From Pseudomonas sp. TH41 (GTDB lineage: Bacteria; Pseudomonadota; Gammaproteobacteria; Pseudomonadales; Pseudomonadaceae): a DNA stretch of 64,000 bases. Shown here in pieces: positions 54,256 to 64,000 of the stretch (within the stretch, counting starts at the first letter, position 1; every line of letters begins with the position of its first letter). The notes below the pieces were generated by a model. The model made no database searches. It was not told where the DNA came from and saw only the letters and a program-made list of their open reading frames with translations. Location: contig NZ_JAEKFH010000003.1 of NCBI RefSeq assembly GCF_016650695.1, positions 454,001 to 518,000 of the forward strand. Reading direction: 5' to 3'. The translations under genes and the position numbers were made by a program.

Positions 54256-55872
54256 ATGCCGGTCATCCAGTCGCAAGTGGACCCTTTCAGCGAACAGTTC
54301 GCCCGCAATCGCGCGGCGATGCTGGTGGGGATCGAGCAGGTCCGCGAGCTTGAACAAAACCTGCTGAACAAGGCTTTTGAGTCCAAACCCAAGTTCGACA
54401 AGCGCGGGCAGCTATTGCCCCGAGAACGGCTAAATCTATTGCTCGACCCGGGTGCGCCGTTCCTCGAACTGGCGAGCCTGGCCGGTTACAAACTGCATGA
54501 CGACAAGGACGGCAGCGCGGCCGGTGGCGGTTTGATCGCCGGTATCGGTTACGTGTCCGGCGTACGGGTGCTGGTGGTGGCGAATAACAGCGCCATCAAG
54601 GGCGGGACCATTTCCCCCAGCGGCCTGAAAAAATCGTTGCGCCTGCAACAGATCGCCATGGAAAACAAACTACCGGTGATCACCCTCGCTGAAAGCGGTG
54701 GCGCCAACCTCAATTACGCCGCGGAGATTTTTGTCGAAGGCGCACGCAGCTTTGCCAATCAGGCACGGATGTCGGCCATGGGATTACCGCAGATCACGGT
54801 GGTCCATGGTTCCGCCACGGCGGGCGGTGCTTATCAACCCGGACTGTCGGATTATGTGGTGGTGGTGCGTGGCAAGGCCAAGCTGTTCCTGGCCGGCCCG
54901 CCTCTGCTGAAAGCGGCGACTGGCGAAGTCGCCACTGACGAAGAACTGGGGGGGGCCGAGATGCATGCGCAAACCGCCGGCACGGCTGAATACCTGGCCG
55001 AGAACGACGCCGATGGTGTGCGCCAGGTCCGTGAGATTGTCGGCCTGCTGCCCTGGAACGATCAATTGCCCAGGTTGCGCGAGCGATGCTGGGAAGAACC
55101 GCTCTACCCCATCGACGAGTTGCTCGGGCTGATTCCCGACGATGCAAAAAAACCCTACGACGTGCGCGAGATCATCGCGCGGATTGCCGACGCCTCGAAC
55201 TTTCTCGAATTCAAAGGCGAGTTCGATCAGCAAACCCTTTGTGGCCATCTGCAGATTCAGGGCCGCGTCTGTGGATTTATCGGCAACAACGGACCGATTA
55301 CGCCCAAGGGGGCGAGCAAAGCGGCGCAGTTCATTCAGCTCTGCGACCAGAGTCAGACGCCGCTGCTGTTTTTCCACAACACCACCGGTTTCATGGTCGG
55401 CACCGAGTCGGAACAGCAAGGCGTGATCAAGCATGGCGCCAAGATGATTCAAGCGGTGGCCAACGCCCGCGTGCCCAAACTGACCATCGTCGTCGGCGGC
55501 TCCTATGGCGCCGGCAACTACGCGATGTGCGGCCGCGGCCTCGACCCGCGTTTCATCTTCGCCTGGCCCAACAGCCGCACGGCGGTGATGGGCGGCGCCC
55601 AGGCGGGCAAGGTTTTGCGAATCGTCACCGAGGCGAAACAGGCCAAGGACGGGCAGGTACCCGACCCGAAAATGCTCGACATGCTGGAACAGGTCACCGC
55701 ACAGAAACTCGACAGCCAGTCCACTGCGCTCTACGGCAGCGCCAATCTGTGGGACGACGGGTTGATCGATCCTCGGGATACCCGGACCTTGCTTGGCTAC
55801 TTGCTGGATATCTGCCACGAGGCCGAAGTGCGGCCGCTGCAAGCCAACAGTTTTGGTGTCGCGCGTTTTTAA
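54256..55872 (+). CDS. atuC: AtuC, geranyl-CoA carboxylase carboxyltransferase subunit
   Basis: The 538-aa beta subunit has two crotonase-like halves with carboxyltransferase motifs (AESGGANLNYAAEIF, GSATAGGAYQPGLSDY, NNTTGFMVG region, GGSYGAGNYAMCGR). It carboxylates the gamma-methyl group of geranyl-CoA with biotin-bound CO2 from AtuF. The ATG follows the atuB stop by three bases with AAGGAA upstream. Confidence 0.92.
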   Translation: MPVIQSQVDPFSEQFARNRAAMLVGIEQVRELEQNLLNKAFESKPKFDKRGQLLPRERLNLLLDPGAPFLELASLAGYKLHDDKDGSAAGGGLIAGIGYVSGVRVLVVANNSAIKGGTISPSGLKKSLRLQQIAMENKLPVITLAESGGANLNYAAEIFVEGARSFANQARMSAMGLPQITVVHGSATAGGAYQPGLSDYVVVVRGKAKLFLAGPPLLKAATGEVATDEELGGAEMHAQTAGTAEYLAENDADGVRQVREIVGLLPWNDQLPRLRERCWEEPLYPIDELLGLIPDDAKKPYDVREIIARIADASNFLEFKGEFDQQTLCGHLQIQGRVCGFIGNNGPITPKGASKAAQFIQLCDQSQTPLLFFHNTTGFMVGTESEQQGVIKHGAKMIQAVANARVPKLTIVVGGSYGAGNYAMCGRGLDPRFIFAWPNSRTAVMGGAQAGKVLRIVTEAKQAKDGQVPDPKMLDMLEQVTAQKLDSQSTALYGSANLWDDGLIDPRDTRTLLGYLLDICHEAEVRPLQANSFGVARF

Positions 55873-55912
55873 CAAGCGCGGGAACCATAGGGATCAGAGG
55901 GGAATAATAAAA

Positions 55913-57070
55913 ATGATCTTCACCCAGGAACACGAAGCACTGCGTCGCACCGTCCGCCAATTCGTCGATCACGAGATCAATCCGCACGTCGATGAATGGG
56001 AAAAAGCCGGGCGTTTTCCGATCCACGAGGTCTTCCGCAAGGCCGGCGAGCTTGGCCTGCTGGGGATCTCCAAACCGGAAAGATTCGGTGGCATGGGCCT
56101 CGACTACAGCTATTCCATCGTCGCCGCTGAAGAGTTCGGCACCATTCATTGCGGCGGCATTCCGATGTCCATCGGCGTGCAAACCGATATGTGCACCCCG
56201 GCGCTGGCCCGTTTCGGCTCCGATGAATTACGCGACGAGTTTCTGCGCCCGGCGATCACCGGCGAACAGGTCGGCTGCATCGGCGTCTCCGAAGTCGGTG
56301 CCGGTTCCGACGTGGCCGGGTTGAAAACCACTGCCCGCAAGGACGGCGACGACTACGTGATCAACGGCAGCAAGATGTGGATCACCAACTCGCCGAATGC
56401 CGATTTCATGTGTCTGTTGGCCAATACCTCGGACGACAAACCGCACATCAACAAGTCGCTGATCATGGTGCCGATGAACACACCCGGGATCAGCCTCAGT
56501 TCGCACCTCGACAAGCTCGGCATGCGCAGTTCGGAAACCGCCCAGGTGTTTTTCGACAACGTGCGCGTTCCGCAACGCAACCGCATCGGCCATGAAGGCG
56601 CGGGTTTCATGATGCAGATGCTGCAGTTTCAGGAAGAACGTCTGTTCGGCGCGGCGAACATGATCAAAGGCCTGGAATATTGTGTCGACAGCACCATCGA
56701 GTACTGCAAGGAGCGCAAAACCTTCGGCAATGCGCTGATCGACAACCAGGTCATCCATTTCCGCCTGGCCGAACTGCAAACCGAAATTGAATGCCTGCGT
56801 GCATTGGTCTATCAGGCCACCGAGCAATACATCAAAGGCCAGGACGTCACGCGCCTGGCCTCCATGGCCAAACTCAAGGCCGGGCGGCTGGGTCGCGAAG
56901 TCAGCGACAGTTGCCTGCAATATTGGGGCGGCATGGGTTTCATGTGGGACAACCCGGTGGCCCGGGCCTATCGCGATGTGCGGCTGGTGTCGATCGGTGG
57001 CGGTGCAGACGAAATCATGCTGGGGATTATCTGCAAACTCATGGGCATCCTGCCGGGGAAAAACAAATGA
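55913..57070 (+). CDS. atuD: AtuD, acyl-CoA (citronellyl-CoA) dehydrogenase
   Basis: The 385-aa flavoprotein has acyl-CoA dehydrogenase blocks: SEVGAGSDVAGLKTTA, MWITNSPNADF, AANMIKGLEYC and the C-terminal YWGGMGFMWDNPVARAYRD. It should introduce the double bond in citronellyl-CoA. The start at 55913 follows GAGGGG. Its stop overlaps the atuE start (ATGA). Confidence 0.92.
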   Translation: MIFTQEHEALRRTVRQFVDHEINPHVDEWEKAGRFPIHEVFRKAGELGLLGISKPERFGGMGLDYSYSIVAAEEFGTIHCGGIPMSIGVQTDMCTPALARFGSDELRDEFLRPAITGEQVGCIGVSEVGAGSDVAGLKTTARKDGDDYVINGSKMWITNSPNADFMCLLANTSDDKPHINKSLIMVPMNTPGISLSSHLDKLGMRSSETAQVFFDNVRVPQRNRIGHEGAGFMMQMLQFQEERLFGAANMIKGLEYCVDSTIEYCKERKTFGNALIDNQVIHFRLAELQTEIECLRALVYQATEQYIKGQDVTRLASMAKLKAGRLGREVSDSCLQYWGGMGFMWDNPVARAYRDVRLVSIGGGADEIMLGIICKLMGILPGKNK

Positions 57071-57864
57071 ATACCTTGCCCGTTTGCCAGACCTTGCTGC
57101 TCGAACTGCATAACGGCGTACTGCACATCACACTCAATCGCCCGGAAAGCCGCAATGCCATGAGCCTGCTGATGGTCGCCGAACTGCGTGCGGTGTTGCT
57201 GGCCGTGCGCGACGACCGCGAGATTCGTGCACTGGTGATTGGCGGTGCCGGCGGGCATTTTTGCGCCGGTGGCGACATCAAGGACATGGCCAACGCCCAT
57301 GCTCAAGGTCCGTTGGCGTATCGCGATTTGAATCGAGCATTCGGCGCGCTGCTGCAAGAGGTGCAACACGCACCGCAAGTGGTGATCACGGTGCTGCAAG
57401 GCGCGGTGCTCGGCGGTGGTCTGGGTCTGGCCTGCGTCAGCGATGTCGCATTGGCTGATCATCAGGCGCAATTCGGTTTGCCGGAAACCAGCCTCGGTTT
57501 GCTGCCCGCGCAGATCGCGCCGTTCGTCGTTCAGCGCATCGGTCTGACCCAGGCTCGGCGATTGGCCCTGACCGCGGCGCGGTTCGACGGCACCCAGGCG
57601 CGGCGTATGGGGCTGGTGCATTTTGTCGAGCATGACGCGCAAGCCTTGGCCGAGCGTCTCGATGAAATCCTGGCCCACGTACTGTGCTGCGCACCGGGAG
57701 CGAATGCGGTGACTAAAAAACTTTTGCTGGCGAGTGCCGGACAGCCTTCGGGAGGGTTATTGGATGAAGCGGCCGAATGGTTCAGCGAGGCGGTGACCGG
57801 GGCTGAAGGCATTGAGGGAACCCAGGCCTTCGTGCAAAAGCGTAAACCGGGGTGGGCGCTCTAA
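57067..57864 (+). CDS. atuE: AtuE, enoyl-CoA hydratase family (isohexenyl-glutaconyl-CoA hydratase)
   Basis: The 265-aa crotonase has oxyanion segments FCAGGDIKDM and GAVLGGGLGLACVSDVALA, and FGLPETSLGLLPAQ at the acidic position. In atu pathways this step hydrates the carboxylated intermediate. The start overlaps the atuD stop by four bases. A REP element follows before atuF. Confidence 0.9.
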   Translation: MNTLPVCQTLLLELHNGVLHITLNRPESRNAMSLLMVAELRAVLLAVRDDREIRALVIGGAGGHFCAGGDIKDMANAHAQGPLAYRDLNRAFGALLQEVQHAPQVVITVLQGAVLGGGLGLACVSDVALADHQAQFGLPETSLGLLPAQIAPFVVQRIGLTQARRLALTAARFDGTQARRMGLVHFVEHDAQALAERLDEILAHVLCCAPGANAVTKKLLLASAGQPSGGLLDEAAEWFSEAVTGAEGIEGTQAFVQKRKPGWAL

Positions 57865-57867
57865 AAG

Positions 57868-57934
57868 CTTCGCGAGCAAGCCCGCTCCCACATTCGAACG
57901 CATTTCAAATGTGGGAGCGGGCTTGCTCGCGAAG
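57868..57934. repeat. REP-type palindromic element (family 1 variant) inside the atu operon
   Basis: CTTCGCGAGCAAGCCCGCTC and GAGCGGGCTTGCTCGCGAAG pair around a short centre containing ATTCGAACGCATTTCAAAT. It lies between atuE and atuF. Confidence 0.9.
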
Positions 57935-57973
57935 AGGCCCCGACAATCACCGCAGTTTAAAAGAGAAGTACCC

Positions 57974-59935
<1,962 letters not shown>

Positions 59936-60006
59936 GCCGCTAGGCGGATCCGTCGGGTTTGGCTACGCTCAAGCCCTATCAGGACGCGGATACCAGGAAA
60001 CCTGCG

Positions 60007-60549
60007 ATGCCTCATTGGCTGGTCATTGATCTGGAAGCCACCACCGATGAGGGTGGCTGGCCAGTAACGGAAATGGAAATCATCGAAATCGGCGCCACCC
60101 TGGTGGACCGCAAGGGTCGAGAACTGGATCATTTCCAGCGTTTCGTCCGGCCACTGCGTCGGCCGCTGCTGACACCGTTTTGTCGGGAGCTGACGCGCAT
60201 CACCCAGGCCAATATCGATGCTGCACAATCTCTGAGCGAGGTCTGGCCCGCGTTCGAACGCTGGCTCGAGCACCATCACTCGCATCTGGAAGGCTGGGCC
60301 AGCTGGGGCGATTACGACCGCAAGCAACTGCTTCAGGAATGGCAACGCCTGCAACTTGATAGCGCCCTGAGCCGGGTGCCGCATATGAACCTCAAACAGC
60401 GTTTTGCCAAGGCCCGTCGCCTTGAGCGCCCGCTGGGGCTCAACGGTGCCCTGCAACTGGCGGGCCTGCAATTCACTGGCCAGCAACACCGGGCACTGGA
60501 AGACGCACGCAATACCGCTCGGTTATTACCGTTGATTCTCCCCGTCTAG
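60007..60549 (+). CDS. 3'-5' exonuclease (DEDDh, ERI-1/KapD-like)
   Basis: The 180-aa protein has the first DEDD motif DLEAT (Asp8, Glu10) and the Asp of the second motif near GDYDRKQLL. The DEDDh C-terminal motif is HRALEDARNTARLL (His, Asp). It lies after atuF on the same strand but has its own ribosome-binding site (AGGAAACCTGCG), and is probably unrelated to terpene use. Its target nucleic acid is unknown. Confidence 0.87.
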   Translation: MPHWLVIDLEATTDEGGWPVTEMEIIEIGATLVDRKGRELDHFQRFVRPLRRPLLTPFCRELTRITQANIDAAQSLSEVWPAFERWLEHHHSHLEGWASWGDYDRKQLLQEWQRLQLDSALSRVPHMNLKQRFAKARRLERPLGLNGALQLAGLQFTGQQHRALEDARNTARLLPLILPV

Positions 60550-60618
60550 AGTGGTGACGGCACCGAGGGCCTTGTGCATACTGGCCGGCCCTTTTAAGCC
60601 CTTTTCGAGGAATCGCCC

Positions 60619-60903
60619 ATGTTTAAAGTCAACGAGTACTTCGACGGTACCGTCAAGTCGATCGCCTTTGGCACCGCTGAAGGTCCGGCAACCATCGGCG
60701 TCATGGCCCCGGGCGAATACGAATTCGGTACCAGCCAGCGTGAAATCATGCACGTGGTGAGCGGCGCCCTGACCGTCAAACTGCCAGACAGCAGCGACTG
60801 GGAAACCTTCGCCGCCGGCAGCCAGTTCAACGTACCTGCCAACAGCAAGTTCCAGCTGAAAGTGGCCGTCGACACCGCTTACCTGTGCGAATACCGCGGC
60901 TAA
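60619..60903 (+). CDS. ppnP: Pyrimidine/purine nucleoside phosphorylase PpnP
   Basis: The 94-aa single-domain cupin ([20 protein letters not shown]..) matches the PpnP/YaiE (DUF1255) family, with conserved [12 protein letters not shown] and [11 protein letters not shown] segments. It phosphorolyses several nucleosides. GAGGAA lies before the ATG, and a strong terminator follows. Confidence 0.92.
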   Translation: MFKVNEYFDGTVKSIAFGTAEGPATIGVMAPGEYEFGTSQREIMHVVSGALTVKLPDSSDWETFAAGSQFNVPANSKFQLKVAVDTAYLCEYRG

Positions 60904-60924
60904 AACCCTGGGTTTTCACAGCGA

Positions 60925-60963
60925 CAAAAAAATGCCCGTGTCCAACGACACGGGCATTTTTCA
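60925..60963. terminator. Terminator between ppnP and the convergent MOSC gene
   Basis: AAAAATGCCCGTGTC-CAAC-GACACGGGCATTTTT forms a strong symmetrical hairpin with A- and T-runs on both sides, serving both genes. Confidence 0.9.
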
Positions 60964-60974
60964 TGTGAGGGCTT

Positions 60975-61781
60975 TTATTCGAGGATTGTCACCGGCATCC
61001 CGACTTCGAGTCGGCCATTACCGTCGTTGACCAGGTTCTGGCCAAACATCGCGCCATCCTCCTCGGCACGGTACTTCTGCAAGGTCGCCAGCGGTTCTCG
61101 ATCTTCGCTGCGTAAACCGGTCTGCGGGTCGATGGTGGTCAAAATGCAGCGCGAACACGGCTTGACCACACGGAACTCGATATCGCCGATGCGGATACGC
61201 TTCCAGCCATCTTCTGCAAAGGCTTGGCTGCCCTCGATCACCAGATTCGGCCGGAAGCGCAACATTTCCAACGAGCGGCCAACCTTCTGCGACAAATCTT
61301 CCAGGGACGCCTGTCCGATCAGCAGCAGCGGGAAACCATCGGCGAATGCCACCTGATCGTCGTCCTTGCCATAACCGGCCTGTGTCATCCGCGCGCGGTC
61401 CAGCGGCACGTGCACCAAGCGCGTCGGTTTACCGATGAACTCACTGACCCAGGCCGCCACTTCGTCGCCAGCATCGGGCACTCGCAAGGTGTCGTGCCAG
61501 ATGGTCACGCCACGCAGTTCAGCTTCGCGGCCAGGCAAAGCGACATCAATGGGTGAATGGCCCGCAGCTGTGAGGGTCAAGCCGCCACTGGCATTCCACA
61601 GTGCCGACAACTGGCTCATCTGCGCCACCGCACGCTGGGTCAGAAAACGCCCGCTGGCCTCGTCCACCAGCATCCAGCGTCGGTCACCGTCGAGGCCCAG
61701 TTTGTCCAGGCCAACCTGCTGCAAGGTCTCGCCCTTGCCGGATTTCAACGGATAACGATAAAGCGCGCTCAGACGCAGCAT
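60975..61781 (-). CDS. MOSC domain protein (molybdenum cofactor sulfurase C-terminal type)
   Basis: The 268-aa protein has an N-terminal MOSC beta-barrel (LRLSALYRYPLKSGKGETL) and a C-terminal MOSC domain with conserved Cys residues (KPCSRCILTTID). MOSC proteins carry sulfur or handle molybdenum cofactor substrates, such as N-hydroxylated compounds. Start at 61781 with AGGGAG upstream. Substrate unknown. Confidence 0.88.
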   Translation of the reverse strand: MLRLSALYRYPLKSGKGETLQQVGLDKLGLDGDRRWMLVDEASGRFLTQRAVAQMSQLSALWNASGGLTLTAAGHSPIDVALPGREAELRGVTIWHDTLRVPDAGDEVAAWVSEFIGKPTRLVHVPLDRARMTQAGYGKDDDQVAFADGFPLLLIGQASLEDLSQKVGRSLEMLRFRPNLVIEGSQAFAEDGWKRIRIGDIEFRVVKPCSRCILTTIDPQTGLRSEDREPLATLQKYRAEEDGAMFGQNLVNDGNGRLEVGMPVTILE

Positions 61782-61864
61782 GGCCAGCTCCCTGGTGGGT
61801 AAAAATGCCACCCTATACGAGCTTGATCATTGAATCAAAGGCTGAGAATTGGACACTGCATACC

Positions 61865-61957
61865 CTGTGGGAGCGAGCTTGCTCGCGAAAGCGGTGGAAC
61901 AGTTGATATAAATGTTGAATGTTAAACCGCCATCGCGAGCAAGCTCGCTCCCACAGG
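61865..61957. repeat. REP-type palindromic element (family 1 variant)
   Basis: CTGTGGGAGCGAGCTTGCTC and ATCGCGAGCAAGCTCGCTCC form inverted copies between the MOSC and cheV genes. Confidence 0.9.
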
Positions 61958-61985
61958 TAGACCGTGTGCAGCCTTTACATCGTTA

Positions 61986-62921
61986 TCAGGCAGGCACTTC
62001 GTCGAGCATCAGACGCTGGCGCACTACGTCGACGAGTTTGTCCGGCTGGAATTTCGAGAGGAAGTTGTCGCAGCCGACCTTCTTGACCATCGAGTCGTTG
62101 AAGCTGCCGGACAATGACGTGTGCAACACCACATAAAGGCCACGCAGGCGCGGGTCGTTACGGATTTCGGTGGTCAGGCGATAACCATCCATTTCCGGCA
62201 TTTCAGCGTCGGTGAAGACCATCAGCAGTTTCTCGGTCATGGAAACGCCGCTATCGGCCCACGCCTTGAGCATGTTCAGTGCCTTTAAGCCATCGCTGGC
62301 AATGTGCATCTTCACGCCCAATTGACCCAGCGTATCGCGCAATTGCGACAGGGCTACGTTTGAGTCATCCACCAGCAACACTTCACGGCCACGGGCGCGC
62401 TCCAGTACCGGGTCTTCGAGTTTTTCGCGAGAGACCTTGGCGTTATACGGCACAATTTCGGCCAGGACTTTTTCGACGTCGATGATTTCCACCAACTGGT
62501 CGTCGACCTTGCTGATGGCGGTCAGGTAATGCTGGCGACCGGCGCTGGTCGGCGGCGGCAGAATGGCTTCCCAGTTCATGTTGACGATGCGATCGACGCC
62601 ACCGACCAGGAACGCCTGCACCGAGCGGTTGTACTCGGTGACGATGATCGTACTGGTAGGACTTGGCACCAACGGACGCATGCCGATGGCCTGGGACAAG
62701 TCGATCACCGGCAGGGTCTGGCCACGCAGGTTGACCACGCCGCAAACAAACGGGTGACGCTGGGGCATCAGGGTCAACTTTGGCAGTTGCAGGACTTCCT
62801 GCACTTTAAAGACGTTAATTGCGAACAACTGCCGTCCGGCCAACCGGAACATGAGAATTTCCAGGCGATTCTCACCCACTAGCTGCGTGCGTTGGTCTAC
62901 CGCGTCGAGAATGCCGGCCAT
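61986..62921 (-). CDS. cheV: Chemotaxis scaffold protein CheV
   Basis: The 311-aa protein joins a CheW-like coupling domain (LEILMFRLAGRQLFAINVFKV split at about residue 20) to a receiver domain with acidic pair Asp185/186 and phospho-acceptor Asp238 (FTDAEMPEMDG). CheV links receptors to CheA and adapts by phosphorylation. A promoter region of about 460 bases to the next gene separates it from a divergent Hpt-like gene; I see no supported gene in that gap. Confidence 0.95.
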   Translation of the reverse strand: MAGILDAVDQRTQLVGENRLEILMFRLAGRQLFAINVFKVQEVLQLPKLTLMPQRHPFVCGVVNLRGQTLPVIDLSQAIGMRPLVPSPTSTIIVTEYNRSVQAFLVGGVDRIVNMNWEAILPPPTSAGRQHYLTAISKVDDQLVEIIDVEKVLAEIVPYNAKVSREKLEDPVLERARGREVLLVDDSNVALSQLRDTLGQLGVKMHIASDGLKALNMLKAWADSGVSMTEKLLMVFTDAEMPEMDGYRLTTEIRNDPRLRGLYVVLHTSLSGSFNDSMVKKVGCDNFLSKFQPDKLVDVVRQRLMLDEVPA

Positions 62922-63383
62922 CTATGACTCCTGGTCTTGTTCTGGTGAATTCATTAAATAAGGTTATCGGCTGTGTTTGCTGGACCTTGACCCCCGTACA
63001 AAATGCCACGCTCAAGCATTGATGTCACATTAGCATCATGCTTTACTGGCCCTGTGATTTCATCTGCATCACTTCCAGCGACGCGACCTCGGTTCGATCG
63101 TTTGGTTCCCCTGTGTAAGGGATTCCCCTAGTAACAATCAGGTACAACCTGATATTCGCAATATCCAATAGCCATTAATGTGACGCCATTCTCATTGCAT
63201 GAACGGAGTCAGGCTTTTGTGTGCGATCGCAGGTAAGTGGCCATCCACCCTCTCGTGTTCCTCAGCCTGCACCCAGGCCGACCGACGCGCGATCTCACGG
63301 CGAAACGGCCACGCCGGGACATTTCTCGTCCTCGTCGACACACACGGCATTCCCTCATTTGACACGACGTTGTGGAGATAAGC

Positions 63384-63854
63384 ATGCCGAACGACCGTAA
63401 TGAGTGGGCTCAACGGCTCCCAGAGTTTCTCGTCGAGGCTGAAACACTCCTGGCCAAAACCGAGGAATGCCTGAGTCATTTGCAACTGATCAGCAATGAT
63501 AAAGACGCCATCGACTGCCTGCTGAGCACCCTCCTAAAATTGGCCAGCAAGGCTGATGCCCTGGCGCTGGCGGCTGTTTCGGAGTTTTCCTTGCACATTC
63601 ATGGCTTGCTGAGCCATGCCCAGAACCATATGGACCTTCACGATCAAGCCCTGGACGCGCTCAAAGACTGTTTGACGCTGATCGCCTGGCAACTTGAGCT
63701 CATTGATCAGACCACAGGCCAGCTCAGCCTCGATGACAGTGAACAGACCTCTTTGATCGAAGCCTTCGCCTTTCAGGTCGGGCACAGTCATTTTCAGCCT
63801 CCGGTTAATTCCAAACCGTTCACGCTGGTTTCCTATTCGGGCAGGCAAGCGTAA
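63384..63854 (+). CDS. Hpt-like four-helix protein without an obvious phospho-His
   Basis: The 156-aa protein starts at 63384 with GGAG upstream. It is mostly helical and aligns loosely with CheA-P1/Hpt domains, but the HxxKG phospho-acceptor site reads LLKLASK (about 55-60). It therefore looks like a pseudo-Hpt or binding protein. It is divergent from cheV, which suggests a chemotaxis link (inference). The last 145 bases of the window show no gene. Confidence 0.55.
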   Translation: MPNDRNEWAQRLPEFLVEAETLLAKTEECLSHLQLISNDKDAIDCLLSTLLKLASKADALALAAVSEFSLHIHGLLSHAQNHMDLHDQALDALKDCLTLIAWQLELIDQTTGQLSLDDSEQTSLIEAFAFQVGHSHFQPPVNSKPFTLVSYSGRQA

Positions 63855-64000
63855 GTTCGACCGACAACTAAGCCGTGCGCGGAATTTTTATTGCGATGAC
63901 GTTGCTGCAACTTATGCACACTCCTGTCGCAATTGAATAACTCATACCTGATAACGACAATTCTGAATAATTAACCAATCCTGTCGACCGCTGGATTTCT

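Noticed and set aside
63192..63485. 97-aa minus-strand frame upstream of the Hpt-like gene
   Set aside because: It overlaps the start of the better-supported plus-strand gene, has no good ribosome-binding site and matches no family.

Overview
The window is a chromosomal segment of a fluorescent-group Pseudomonas. The evidence is the GC-rich, Pseudomonas-like proteins, a complete kdpFABCDE operon, an atu (acyclic terpene utilisation) operon with a divergent atuR, a tRNA-Ser, and many 'GTAGGAGCGAGCTTGCTCGCGA' REP-type palindromes typical of the P. fluorescens group. Most of it is ordinary core or near-core chromosome. One large accessory-looking locus sits near the left end.

Left end (1-3.4 kb): small hypothetical genes, two tandem glycine-zipper exported proteins, and a serine hydrolase. 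From 3.5 to 19.3 kb, seven genes lie on the minus strand. In order of transcription they are an RND-type adaptor, a GAF-HlyD fusion, an M50 peptidase fused to a lipoyl/HlyD domain, a PAPS-type sulfotransferase, a giant LEPR/DUF4347/Ig-repeat surface protein, a TolC-like outer-membrane lipoprotein, and a stand-alone APS kinase (CysC). The giant protein is split by a one-base shift in a G7 tract. I read this as a dedicated system that makes PAPS, sulfates a substrate (perhaps the adhesin itself) and exports the adhesin without an obvious ABC transporter. It parallels the Xanthomonas rax logic and is the most interesting content of the window.

Middle (19.5-41 kb): tRNA-Ser(GGA), a crotonase, a PlsC-type acyltransferase, CorA, a glutamine amidotransferase, a FadB-like/thiolase beta-oxidation pair, and a c-type cytochrome. 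Then come an ATP-grasp/alpha-E/transglutaminase operon, RraB, SpeE, a chemoreceptor, an Mpo1-like protein, a thioesterase, a CHAD protein and a patatin phospholipase. Several very small genes lie between them (31-77 aa).

Right (41-64 kb): kdpFABC-kdpDE for high-affinity K+ uptake, a DUF2897 membrane peptide, a periplasmic binding protein, and atuR facing atuABCDEF. AtuR probably binds two inverted repeats in the shared promoter region, and the operon carboxylates and oxidises citronellyl/geranyl-CoA-type branched substrates. The end holds an exonuclease, PpnP, a MOSC protein, CheV and a small Hpt-like protein. Fourteen family-1 palindromic elements and two or three family-2 elements are scattered between genes, some inside operons.
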